From: Dicyema japonicum
Taxonomy: Eukaryota > Dicyemida > Rhombozoa > Dicyemidae
Direction of reading: 5' to 3'
DNA: 64,000 bases
Assembly (NCBI GenBank): GCA_011109175.1
Contig: RDEW01000020.1
Span: 309,273-373,272, forward strand
Positions 48,061 to 60,210 of the stretch are shown one piece after another. Each line of letters begins with the position of its first letter. The stretch's first letter is position 1. The position numbers and the translations under genes are program-made. The notes below the pieces were generated by a model, which was not told the DNA's origin, searched no databases, and worked only from the letters and a program-made list of their open reading frames with translations.

Positions 48061-49823
48061 CACAAGATTCCATGTACAGCTCGTTGTTTTCGAGACGAGT
48101 GGAGTCTTCGGGCCCAAGATCGCGTGGGTTAATGATTTTGAAAGTTAGTAATGAGCGTCGGGGAACCGAATGTTAGTTTTAAAACATTTCTCTGGCAGTT
48201 GTTAGGGGAAACAGCCATTCCATCCTATCAGCTGATTATTTTGATTGTCTTGTTACGTAATCAATTGTTTAGAAAAAAACTAACTAACTTTTCACCACTT
48301 TTAGCTCTTAAGGATTCTCCACTTTCCAATTGAGACAACTCCTTTCGAGAAACTTGTGAAGAGAACGGGAACCTTACAATTTCCAAGTAACATGAATTCC
48401 AGAACGAACATCAAACAAATGAGAGATGGTTGGGATCACCTAAAATCCGTTTAATCTCTCTTAATTTGTCTGTGATTCTCGTTTAAGTAAAAAAACCGTA
48501 AATCAAATTACTAAAAATAGAATCCTTTTTGGATGCCGGTCCAGGCATTGGTGGTCTTCTAAGTTAGGTTGGTCTAATAACGCTTCTATGAATTGAATAA
48601 GGCTAAGAGCAGAAAAGAAATCGTCGACCAACTAGATGGCGAAATCGAATCAACAGCTAATACGACGCAAACGACACTAACCTCTACGCTAATTTGTTAA
48701 TAGTGTCAAAGATCTCTTCATCTGTTGGGATCATTATATTTATTGGTAATGAATATTTGATTCACTAGCAATCCCACCATTTTTGAATTGTCTTCGTGAA
48801 TTCCAGAAAAAATATTCTATCGGTTTCCCTCTTTATGGGATAATATTTATAATCCTATAAACGACTCGAGAGATAACTCTACCCATTTCCAGTTACAGAT
48901 TCTTCAAGATCTACACTACTTCGTTTCCTATTTACATATACGTTTCCCTCATCTCACTAAGTATTTTCCTTCCTCAACAGTTGGTGGCATACTCGTTCGA
49001 TTCTAAGAATTGTCTGCCACCTCGAGACACTTTGGTTTTGTTGACTATTCTAGAGTTTTATTTTTGACCAAGAAAATCCTCAAGTTCCTGAGTTATATAG
49101 TAGGAAACGTTTAACAAAACATAAATTAAGATTATGTGAAGGAAAAAGATACAACCTTCTTCGTTATCAGCAAGAGTGGTCTCAGCTTTCTTCCATGCCT
49201 CTTCTGAACCAGAATCCATATGTCTATATTTGACTTGGGTTCACATATCGAAAACCATTAACTCAGTTCGTTAACTGAGACCTCGACCAGTCCTCGAATT
49301 GCTTCTTTGTCACTTAAGACATAGGCGATTTAAGTTTCACTTGAGTCCTCGATTTCTAGTAACAATTTATGGGAAAGGCTGATACAGAAATCGACTCCCT
49401 TTTACTGCAAATTTGAATGGAGATAATTACCATATTGAAGGGGGAAATCAATAATATATATTTTGATGGAAATAATAAATTAGAGATTATTTACATCGAG
49501 CAATTGTCCCTTAGATATGGCATTCTCTAGGGGAGACATTTAATGAATACATATATAATCAATTGGCTTAGACACACAATACTTAAGCACAAAGTCAATA
49601 TATTGAATTATTACTCAATAACTATGACATAACTTGGTCTCATGGTTTGTACATTAGTATAATTGGGTATGGTCTGGGTGGAATCATGACTTACAGGAAT
49701 AGCATATTTTTCAATTCCCAGTCGATAATGTGGGTACTGCTACCCGTAAAATTGGGGATTTAAATTAATTTTCCGTCGTCAACTAGTATCTTCCACTGTT
49801 GTTATACATTCGCTGTGCTATAT
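48061..49823. other. No gene recognised
   Basis: Contains LINE 3'-UTR-like sequence (GGGATCACCTAAAATC at about 48,434) and a dispersed motif TTTTTGGATGCCGGTCC at 48,527. The motif recurs in variant form at 22,930, 37,233 and 53,067. Otherwise there are no readable frames. Confidence 0.45.
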
Positions 49824-51339
49824 ATGGATAGTAGCTCCTTAAAGGAAGAAACCGAATACTCCAATGAGATATTAGGGTCCCCATTAGAGGATGAGTGTGT
49901 GCTACATAGAGATGAGGTCGTTTCAGTTTACATTTCAGATTGTCGAGTCTCACGTGGATTCTTATGTACTAAAAAATTATATTGCTGGGGGATCTTACGG
50001 AAAAGTCTACAAGGCTGTACAAATGAGTACCGGAGACTCAGTGGCCTTAAAAATCCTGAGGATTGAGAAATGGGAGGAATATAACAATCCAGAATACGAG
50101 GTAACATATAGGTTGATCATTAGGCAAATATTTTGTTAAACTTGAAGAACAATGAGGGGGAGAGGCATTTCATCTACCAAATTATTGACTATTTCCACCA
50201 CCAGACATTTCCTAGTCTTGTTACTGAACTCCTCTCAATAAATTTACAACAATTATTGGAAAAAGAAAAACAACTTCCAATTCATGCGATTCGGTCTATT
50301 ACCTATCAGTTGGTGCAAGCTTTCTCCAAGTTGAGAGAACTAGAGATTGTACACGCTGATCTGAAACCCGACAACATCATGTTGGTGGACCATCAAAAAT
50401 ATCCTTATATTGTAAGGTTGGTCGACTTTGGATCGGCCATTTACAATTACCACATAGACGAAGACTGCCACTTTCAAAATGTGTTTTACAGGTCTCCGGG
50501 ATAATCTACTGTAGGGCTCCAGAGACAATTTTGGGCTTCACTGCCGACGAAAAGATCGATATGTGGTCACTTGGATGCATTCTTGCCCAACTCTTCTCAG
50601 GTTCTATTTTCTTTCGGGGGAGAACGAATACGAGCAGGTTTGCTGTCCTCTAATTCAAGTTATGCTATATCACGAAACTTAGGGGGAATGCTACCAGATT
50701 CCATGATTTATGGGGATATAGGGCAAAGATGTTTTTCATTCTTCGAAAGAACAAAACCTGGAAATTGAAGGTAAACACGTGTCTATAGTCCACTAGTCGA
50801 AAAAACAATATGTATGCCCCGAGTCATCCATCCTCTGGAAAAAGAGATCGTAATGCCGGTAGTAATGACACCTCATACTAGGAATTGTCGATGGTTTGGG
50901 ATAATCTCCATAAATGGGGGATTAACGAATCTTACTACCTCGGATTCATGACAGACTATATTTTATATTATTTTTTTCTCGAAGATCTCCTTAAAGTGAA
51001 TCCAACAGAGAGAATGAGTGTCCAATACGCTCAGAGTCACCCCTTCCTCAACTTTTCCAATTACATGAGGGTTAATTCCAAATAGTATGGTCATTTGCTT
51101 ATGGTAGTCGGAATATGGCCTTTGATGTCATGCCTAGTTGTTATAGAGAGTCACATCAAAATGAGAATGGTTCCCTGTCTACTGAAATTGAAGATACACA
51201 GGTTGTAATTATCTATTGTTGTTAGCCACGTGGTGATGAATTTGAGGGGTCTAAAGAAGATCAGAGTTGCAATCCTTCGTCTGAAGATCCTAATCCTTCA
51301 CGGTTGTTTTATTTATTATGTAGATGTGAGGATATTTAA
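49824..51339 (+). CDS. HIPK-like (DYRK/HIPK family) protein kinase
   Basis: Ser/Thr kinase of the CMGC group. Exons begin 49824-49916, 49939-50100, 50124-50491, 50515-50637 and 50660 on, with introns of 22, 23, 23 and 22 nt; later ones of 23 nt (in the segment after 51,083) and 24 nt lead to a tail ending at 51,339. Catalytic features in order: GGSYGKV glycine loop, VALKIL (Lys), YEANIL (alpha-C Glu), VHADLKPDNIML (HAD in place of HRD, as in HIPKs), VDFGSA, FYRAPETILG and DMWSLGCILAQLF. A HIPK-like insert (GMLPDSMIYGD, CFSFFERTK) and LLKVNPTERMSVQYA with HPFL close the domain. Single-base shifts lie in the G5 runs 50,616-50,620 and 50,682-50,686 and the A4 run 50,753-50,756. The joints at 50,760-50,900 are not fully resolved. 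Confidence 0.78.
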
Positions 51340-53640
51340 TTATACTTAACACTGTAATTTAATGTAACTTTCATTATTATTAGTCCTTTACTTGGGTCTC
51401 TAAATCCTTATTCTGGATGTCTTCTGGAGACCATAAAATATACCCACTCTATTGATCTCTCAAACAGTAATTGTGTCCTTCCGAGACGGGCCAACTTATT
51501 AATGGGTCATGCGTAGATAAGCTACCTTCCTACTTTGAAAGGACTCCTTGTAAGAGACTACATGTTAGCCACAGACTTTAGTGCTATTCCGCAGTCCCTA
51601 ATTGTAGAACTTATCCTAAGTCACTTAATTAGAATGCTAGAGGTCCTCAAGGTAGAGTCTTATACTGTAACTTAATTGAACCTGTCAGTCAGCCAGTAAA
51701 AATTCACGATCATTTATATTCTGAAGCCTCACCATGACCCTTCAGAACCTTACTCTTTCCATCCAATTTCACTCCTCTCAGTTGTTTCGTGGAGGGAATG
51801 CCTAGTACTAATTTAATCAATCCTTCCACTTTCCGATTCCCATTACACATTTTTCTAAACTCACTTAGTTCGTTGTAGGTGGAATTAATAAGCACAATCC
51901 GTCAGAGGGAACAATTATTGTTTAAAGCTTTCGACAGAACTTGGTGTCAACGTATGACTGACAAGATCCTCGACACGGAGATCCCTTGTGGACGTTCCTT
52001 AATCATGTCAACTACCATTTAATGGAGTTCCTCTAAGCTCGGTTATTTTCCCAACTCTTTTTAGCGTCTAGCTTACAGACTAATCGAAATACATTAATAA
52101 TTTCGTATGCAATTTTGTTTGTGTCAAGTTAACATGATGTCATCAACGCTTCTAAATTCCTTCAAGACACCTTAATACTTGGATAAACAGTAATCTCTTG
52201 AATCTTTCTCCCGCCAAATCACTCTTAACCGTTGTTGCAACTTGAGGTCGTTAGTTTAACCTTGAACCTTTGCTAAGTAGTTATCTCATTCTTTCCAAGA
52301 TACACTTCCTGTTGACACGTAGGTTCCATGGGTTTATATGAGGTAAACTGCATTCGTTCTCTTCACCAAGGTCTCAAAAAATATAGGGTCTACCAAAAAA
52401 ACTAAAGTTGTACTTTTTCGAAAGAAGACAAATCACTACCTAAGTGTTCAAGTCTTGAGGGAACCAATCGTGATTTTGTCTTTCAGAACCATCTAAGACA
52501 CAGTTAGTCAATATCCTATTGGGAGTGAAGAGTATTTCGCACAATTTTTCTACACTCTTGTCTATTAAATTTGTCTCCTATCATCTGTTTAGAAATTAAG
52601 GAGATCTTTTAATGGTAGCTTTTTCTGGATGCAAAAATTACTCAATTTGCATATCAGAGACAGAATTGGTTGGTATGTCGTATAAGAGCAAATTAAAAAG
52701 TGCTGATGATAATGGAGACCTCCATCAAAGTAGTTGTTTTTCTGGGGAAAAAAACATCTTGGATTTTGTGATGGGAAGAAAAAGTCTTCCAATTTCATAT
52801 GAAGAATAAAACTGATACGCACACAATTCATTATTTTGTTGAGTTTAATTTGATTATTGTCCAATAAATTGCTTGATGAGAATGAATGAAATTATTCCAA
52901 ATACCAAGGGTAAATCCAAACTAACGAATCCCACGTTCCTGACGAGATCCAATAGACCCTTAATTCAAACATAGTGATTCAAATGACATTATCCAGGATG
53001 CTGAAGTGGAAACCAGAACTCGTCGACAGGGAGCGAATTGTCTTCGGGTGGAATGGATAGATGGATCTTTTTGAATGCCGGTCAGCTATTGGGGTCTAGT
53101 GAGTATGGAGGATCAGATTATTATTATTACCCCAGGATAACTGGGTCAAGGAAAATTAAATAAAAGTTCTATTCTAACTAAGTGATCCCAGACCGACAAA
53201 GGTGAGAACGAGTCCGGCAGGGTATAGAATCCTGAACAGCAAAATAATTAAATAAGATGATTTAGGGGTTTTTTCGTCCCTTATTTAGGAGAATCAAACT
53301 TCCTAGAAAATTTTCTTAGATGCTAATCCCATAACTTGAAAAACTCCCCAGAGCGTACAATTGGAGATTATCAGAATAAGAATAAATATTTCCCAAAAAT
53401 GAATGACCAGGCACCAAGTAATTGATTGGTTGGAAGACTGAGACGGTAGCAACCCCGATTACACCAAATGTCTATTTTTCTTCAATTATGAATTAAAACC
53501 AGTAGCGTTGTCATTGGTAAAATAAAACACATCTTTAAAATTCCTAGGATGAAAAAGAAGGCGTGGGTTGCCTAATATACCTTCCGGGTTTTTTTAAAAA
53601 ATAAAAGAACCATAACCACCATAGTTAATTTATAAACTCT
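51340..53640. other. No gene recognised
   Basis: Only short frames. One at 52,612-52,809 (plus; includes LKSADDNGDLHQSSCFSGEK) is open but unplaced. A LINE 3'-end-like motif (AACTAAGTGATCCC) occurs near 53,178 and CACGAGAAAGAGG at 53,647. Otherwise nothing is seen. Confidence 0.45.
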
Positions 53641-53816
53641 GAAATCACGAGAAAGAGGAAAAGTGTATCGTCTATTCATCTCCACAACAGGAATTGGACA
53701 GTCAAGATCTATTTCCCTGCTTCTTCCGAATGATGTTCCCCAAGAATCCCCTTTCCCCTATTATCTATTCATGGCGGATCTCCACACACCAGAAGCCGAA
53801 AAATGATATTATTATG

Positions 53817-53882
53817 ACTTTTTCCCGACGACAAGCAAGCAGAAAACTTCAACCAATTAACCACGCAGCACCACATGGCGTC
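53817..53882 (+). repeat. About 60-bp inverted repeat, left arm
   Basis: Plus-strand GCAGAAAACTTCAACCAATT and about 20 bases on each side recur inverted at 56,764-56,831. The arms flank the LINE at 54,176-56,500 at about 2.9 kb spacing. Confidence 0.75.
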
Positions 53883-54175
53883 ACGCGGCGTGAGATCTCT
53901 TTTTACTTAATGTGTAACTGTGATCTCTGATGTATCATTATTATTATCTACTAAATTTTTTTTTAATTAAACACGTTTTATTTAACAATAAGCTATTATT
54001 TATTAGCAATAACGAAGAAGAGCGGGTGCTGACATTACGGAGTAAGCGTTTCCGCGGACAACTTTAAAATATAGAATTAGCGCGAGTCATGTAGTTCGCC
54101 GTCCCTGGTGGCGCTAACTGTGGAATTAAATACACAGTAAAAAAAGAATCATTTGCTCACCCCAATCCAAGAAGA

Positions 54176-56500
54176 ATGTCACTCTTGGACGGCTCTCTCA
54201 GAATTACTCATCTGACCTGTTTAAGAACGCTCTTAATAATCTCTGGAGATATCAAACCTAATCCTGGACTAGCGAAATCTCTTTCCATCATCCAACTCAA
54301 AATAAATGGATTAAGAGAAAAGATAATTGAGCTCAAGAATCACTCAAAGAAATTCGACGTCGACGTGTGTCTCTTAGAGAAGCCAAATCTGACACACTCT
54401 TTCACCACTTCAACACTTCCCGGATACATTGTTATCAAAAAGGTCAGTTTGACCGTGGAGGAGTTATACTCTCATGAAAAGTGAGACCGGGCACACAATA
54501 ACGCCTTCAAATTACAATCCTCCGTCTCGATTGGAATACAACGGAATTTCCATTCGTACAAGAATCGAAAATATCACATTTGCGAACATTTACATTCTTC
54601 CTGCTAGCTCCTACCAAAGGAATTTAGCTTCTCACAGGATGTGTTTCGCTAATACCAACATTTGTTGATATGTGGCGACCCCACTGCGAATCACCCGACC
54701 TGGTACAAAAGCCAAACTGATGATGCAAAAAAAATTTCTTTATCTCTCAACTGGATAACTTCATAATCTTTAACGACTATCGGAGGAACACAAGAACACC
54801 TATAGAGCTTATGACAACACGACTTCACCTGATTTGACCCTTGCCATCCCTAAAATTGCTTCACTTGCCAAATGGTCTGTGATTTATGACATTTGGAGCG
54901 ACCACAATCATATTTTCATTCGGAAGAAAGGCACGCTCATCTCGGAAAGAAAATGAAACACTTTCCTAGATTACATAAATGTTAGTTAAAAAAATTTTGC
55001 TCATTATGTGTACATGAACTTAACCGATTTCGACGCAGTACGTTTCACTTGATAATGCAGTCTCTTGTGTTAACAAAAAGATCCAGAAAGCAATGAAGAT
55101 ATTTATCATGGAAAGATCATTCAAATCCTACATCAAACGTTTTGATCACCAAACGAAGAGGATTATGAATGAACGTAATCGACTTAAAGGCATCCAAGGG
55201 CCATTACCAGAAATTATCTACAAAATTCAAGTGCTTGATAACGAAATAAAATCTCTAAGAAAATAAAAATCGACGAACAGAGAAAAATCACCTCCGTGTT
55301 TAACAAACAAGTGTCCATGTCAATCATGTGTAAGACAGTCTCTGATCACTGAGTAAAAAAACAGTCGTGATTTTTGCAAATAAAAACTTGACAGAATGAT
55401 AAAGTTCTACGTTCAGAACAGCTATTTACCCCATAAAAGTACGAGGGTCTCCCCTATCACTGATGAAACCAAGATGTCGTCATGTTCATATATCCTTTTC
55501 ACCAGTGGAAGTTGAAAATGCCATTATATCCCAAAAACTAACCTACTCAAGCGGACAATAAAATTCCTATGATTGTTAACAAAAAGCTTGAACCCGACTC
55601 ACAGCACTAACACAGATATACAACATATCCATAAATAGAAACACAATTCCAACAATGTGGAAGTTGGCTCCCATCACCCAGTTCAGAAACCTGGAAAACC
55701 AAAAGAGTCCCCTTCTTCTTATCGACCAATATCCTTATTATGCGCATTTTCAAAAATTCTTAGAAAATGGTTTTGGACCGCATATTCCTATATTTACCTA
55801 AAGAATCCTACTAGCACGGATTTAAGAAAGACCTATCTATCTACAAGAACGCACTGCAAACCTCACAATTTTATTATGACGGGTCTTGAGTCTCCAGGCA
55901 CCTTGAAAGTTTATTGTGCTCGACTGACATCCAAAGGGCTTTTGACTCGGTCCCCAGAAAAAATCTTAACGAGGAAGATCTAACGCTCAGAAATCCCCAG
56001 CATTTTCAAAAGATAACTCGGGAACTTTCTCAACTGGTAGAAGAGGAAAAGTCGTAAACAAAATCCAGAATTTCTTCCAAAGGGCGTGCCACAGGGTTCT
56101 CCGTGTTACCGTCGCTTTTCGACTTATTCTTGCATGGTATTCCAATTGACTCAGACAAAAATTACATAACCCTTGAGTATGCCGATGACATAATATTTGC
56201 TTACAAGGATACATGTATTACAACAGCTACGAACAAATTGCAAACTAATCTGGAAAGATCCATGATGGTTGAAAGGAAATTCAATGTCAACGTCCACGGA
56301 AATGTCCTTTACCTATCTTTTTACGTCGAATAGAAGGCTATCAAGTTATTTTGATTAACTATTTTTGAATGGTGAACCAATCACAAATAAGAAACAATCC
56401 AAGATTCTGGGAGTATCATTTGACATCCTCATGAATTTCATCACACATGTGTCTAACGTAATCAGTGCATCGGCATGACAGCTTAACTTCGTGAAGGTGC
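54176..56500 (+). mobile_element. LINE with 2A-like start, endonuclease and RT (Jockey/CR1-like)
   Basis: The plus strand starts MSLLDGSLRITHLTCLRTLL then SGDIKPNPGLAKSLSIIQLK. An APE endonuclease follows with broken frames (SDHNHIF near 54,900). The RT shows KPGKPKESPSSYRPISLL (55,680), a GVPQGSP motif (56,080) and LEYADDIIFAYK (56,175-56,210). The 3' region ends at an AATAATAATAACTG run near 56,547. It is the same family as 21,150-21,942 by its start and is decayed throughout. Confidence 0.83.
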
Positions 56501-56763
56501 TCGTCTCAAAAATTTAAAGGATCCACAAAACATGATTTGGCTTATTAATAATAATAATAACTGTAATCCCAATTCGTTGTCTCACCCAGACAGCATCTCG
56601 CACGGGCCAATTTCCCCCCGATTAATTTATATAATTTTAATATAGAGTAATGTATTGGATGAAAATGATATTTTTTATATTAAAAACTGAAATTATGAGT
56701 GACTTATTAAAAACATTCAATCCCTTTAAACACCAAAAGTTAACGGATTAATATTTTATAGCC

Positions 56764-56831
56764 GCGTGGATTCATGTGGCGCTGCGTGGTTAATTGGTTG
56801 AAGTTTTCTGCTTGTTTGTCGGTACTTCCTC
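56764..56831 (-). repeat. About 60-bp inverted repeat, right arm
   Basis: Reverse complement of 53,817-53,882 with few mismatches. Confidence 0.75.
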
Positions 56832-56995
56832 TCTCTTCCTATCAGAGTGGCGTCATGTGATCCACCGGTCTAGGTGACGCCCAGTGCCAGGCCATCATTT
56901 GCTCTTCCCCACTACACTGGAGGGGTTTCCATAACTGTATGTAATGGACGTCTTACTTTTTGTGCTGATTCCGGATGGACTCTATTTCTGTAGAA

Positions 56996-57064
56996 ATGGA
57001 AACTGGATACACTTAATTAGTTGTTTACTTTAACTTCTTTCTCGGTGTATCCGGGGTTAATAAA
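56996..57064 (+). repeat. 67-bp dispersed repeat, copy 2
   Basis: Same as 47,020-47,086 with GGATACAC and GTGTATCC ends. It lies just downstream of cathepsin copy B. Confidence 0.75.
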
Positions 57065-57086
57065 TTAATTTAAATTAACGATCAAA

Positions 57087-58242
57087 TTATTTAATTATTA
57101 GATAAGTGGCAGTGTAAGGAAATCCGCAGTTATTTTCATTTCGTGCAAGTTTAAAATAGCCAGATATACCCCATTCTCTGCCCCATCCATTTTTTATAAG
57201 CTAATACTTTTCTCCTTTTGTTGTCCCATAACCAACAACAGACATTACATGCTCATTTCGCATATTTAAACAATTTCTGATATGGAATATTCCTAAAACG
57301 TTTCATTTTACTTTTTACCTCGAACATAACCTTGAATAAAATAACCATCAAAATGGACACTAACAGGACCAACATTAATGAGAACATCCAAAAGCATTTG
57401 TTCGTCACCATTATTGATTCTTTTATAACCAATCAATTTAAATTTAATATCTGGTTGACCCTTATATTTACATTTACCCTCCTATAGAATTATTTGTAAA
57501 AACAATTACCTTGGCCACATATGGATATCGTTTTTCAGAATTAATTCCTCCGTTTTTTTAATATAAATATACACTTGTGATGGTGATCCACCATAGCATC
57601 CATGATGAGTTGCACAATCAACTATGTTTTGTTCACTCATAGATATAAGAATTTTGCGTTTAAATGTGCTACTGTAGCCAACTAAATGCATTAAACATTC
57701 GTTAACTGCCCCAAATGCATAGCAACTCCACACCAATATCCTTGATTTTTTATAGTAGTAACACAGTTTCGTTTTACCCAACTAAAAGATCTCGGAAATC
57801 TCTTTTTATTTACATGCACAGTATAATCATACAGTAATTCTTCTGTGAATGTATGATTAGAATAAGTATTAAACGTGAATTTGTTTGGCTTGATAAATTC
57901 TCTTCTTGTCTACAAAAATAGATAGTAAATAAACCAAGTCAGCAAACTGATTAATTCCCAATTCATACAAATATTTTCCTTGATTAAAAAGTAAATTGTG
58001 GTTGTCAATCAATCTTAAGTTTTCAGTAAAAATAGCCCTTCTAACATGAAGTTCTAAACCAGAATATGATTTATCTGTAAAAAGTAAAAATAAATTTAAC
58101 TATATTTTTCTATGAAATTATTCCATTGGATTTCATAATATTCACCGTCTTTAAGTGAATACTTGATTGATTCGTATCTTAAATGAATTTTAGATAAAAT
58201 AAAGTAATTCAAAAATAAAACAAGGAAAACTGGACTGATCAT
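57087..58242 (-). CDS. Cathepsin L-like cysteine protease, copy B (two lesions)
   Basis: Secreted or lysosomal papain-family (C1A) protease. Exons 58242-58101, 58074-57935, 57909-57510, 57481-57319 and 57292-57087 have introns of 26, 25, 28 and 26 nt. There is a signal peptide (MISPVFLVLFLNYFILS). The I29 propeptide has the ERFNIN pattern E-x3-R-x3-F-x2-N-x3-I-x3-N (about residues 55-74) and GINQFADL. The mature domain has NQGYWCG...YAFGAVNE around the catalytic Cys, SEQNIVDC, GCYGGSP, EHVMSVVGYGT (catalytic His) and LIKNGWGREWG (Asn). One G is missing at the active site (about 57,726-57,731; copy A has TGGTGTGGGAGTTGC), and the Trp codon before LIKNGWG is TAG (57,201-57,203). As it stands the gene is broken. 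The G loss could be sequencing error; the TAG is less easily dismissed. Confidence 0.82.
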
Positions 58243-58379
58243 TTTAATTAATTCAGTTTATTTTTTATTTAAATATTTTTAAATATTAATATAATTTTGT
58301 TTAATAAATATAATTTTTTGTTCTACTGGTTTTGTGCATGTCTGTTTTCACCAGTTTGCAAACAAATCCTGAGGGCCGT

Positions 58380-59640
58380 CTTACAGAGAATATTGAAGAT
58401 GGAAACCAACTAGAAGTGTGTTTTAAGGACTACATGATGCTAATGGAACTAGCATACGATCTCCTGTGGGAAATGTTCCTGCTCATCTGCTGTCCCTCAA
58501 AGCATTAGTCACTGAGATTCGATCAGGTGACAGGATCAAGTGGATCTCAATGGTTGTTAACTCTGCGAAAAGGAGATTCAGGAGAATCCCTCGGGGTGGA
58601 TGGAGTCTCATCGTCTTGCAATTCAATGATCGTTTCTCCACTCGGCGTTAGAAAATTATTGAATGTAAAGCCTAATACAAAGACGCCCGTGGACTAGAAA
58701 AGTCGAGATGCTTTAATCGGATCAGGAGGCTCAGAGAACAACTTAACAAAAACAGAAACTATGGAAAATGCAAAGAAGAATTTTATGTTCAAATTGAGAA
58801 AGTTAAATCAGTTCCTCGATATGGAAGGAAACTCACACAAAAGATTCCATACAAGTTGCTTAAAAAGGATGTTCTTACTACATTAAATGCAGTGATATCA
58901 AAATATGTGTCATGATATCCGCCAACGGACATGAATGAGATAACTGACATAATTGATGCTGCACAATGCGCATATGAAAATTTGACTAAGAAGCAATCAG
59001 TAAAAAGCTGTTGGAGGGAAAACGTGGAGAAAAGAATTGCAAAATTCAAAGAAAATTGCGCCTTAGTTTATGGGTTTACTGGGAAGCAGTCAAGGGAAGA
59101 AAGGGAGAAAACGTTTGATGTTTTATGCTCGTTTGGATGCAAAAAAAAGGGAGAGCTGAAAAAATCTCTACCTAATTGAAGACAAAATCAAGATCATGGA
59201 GGAAAAAATCTCAATTCATAAATCAAGAAAATCCTTTAGACGAGATAATTTTTGTTTGAGCTGAACAAGAAAAGGTTTTTGACGAATCGAGTCTAAGAAT
59301 GGTTCAAATACTTCTATCTAAGACAGAGCTCCTTGTGAGAGTTGGAAAAATCTACTCAAGAAAATTTGAAACAAACACAGGCACTCCTCAAGGAGACTCC
59401 CTCGCTCCGCTACTATTCACAATATACTTGGAGGTCGCTATGAGGGAACTGAGACCATTATACAAGTAAAAATAGAAGTGATTATGCTGATAAATCAATG
59501 TGTTAGATGCTGGCGAATTCGAAATTAAACGCTGTAAACTTGTTAAAAGCGATAAATGAATACGCATCCTCGCTAAATAATTATTATATTGGGCTTATCG
59601 ACATTGAACCACGTGAATTCAAAGCTATTGATTTAAAATC
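58380..59640 (+). mobile_element. LINE remnant (RTE-like family)
   Basis: Plus strand: a pre-RT region with ENVEKRIAKFKENCALVYGF and REEREKTF, then RT motif B NTGTPQGDSLAPLLFTIYLE (about 59,372-59,430) and VAMRELRPLYK. It matches the QGDSHSPLLF region of the LINE at 24,780-27,170. Motif A is degraded and motif C is reduced to YADKS. Confidence 0.72.
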
Positions 59641-59699
59641 CGGCGTATACTCTCTAACTCACGAGTGAACTTAAAACCTGCTTACAAAGAAAGATTATA

Positions 59700-60210
59700 T
59701 CTCAGCAGGAATAGTTTTGGAGAGGATTAACCTCAATTTCTGATACAAGTGACCGACCTTGAGAGGAAATCTTCCATGTGTCTTCGATCAACCTTTCCCC
59801 TCCACTTGGAGGTTCCCGTAAGGATATCTTTAATTGTCGTAATACCATTTTGAGAAATTCTTCATAAATATTAGAATCTGAATCACAGTCTCTAACAAAG
59901 ATAGATAATCGTGCATTATCAACAACATCGACTGTTTCATTGTTCATAATTGAAAAATTGTTAAATTTAACAATTCAGACTTTAATTGGTGTTTCAAAAT
60001 CAAAGACATTTTATAACAGTGTTTCTAATTAATGAAATATCGTTAAAGTAGTGGGCGTTGTCTGGAAAAAATTATTGCTGTTTTACAAGGCATTGCGTGA
60101 TGAAAAAACCATCGCAATATGATTTTTCATTAATTGCAAGCATTCTGCTTTTTTCATAGCTAGCAGTAACTGATGAGCGCTTCGATTGTGATTTTTAATG
60201 ATTATTATCG
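59700..60210 (-). mobile_element. hAT transposase remnant, GTF2IRD2-like, second copy
   Basis: The minus strand reads MNNETVDVVDNARLSIFVRD (59,947-59,890), then CDSDSNIYEEFLKMV, extending the block seen at 29,500-29,640. The upstream part matches 29,660-29,860. Confidence 0.72.
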
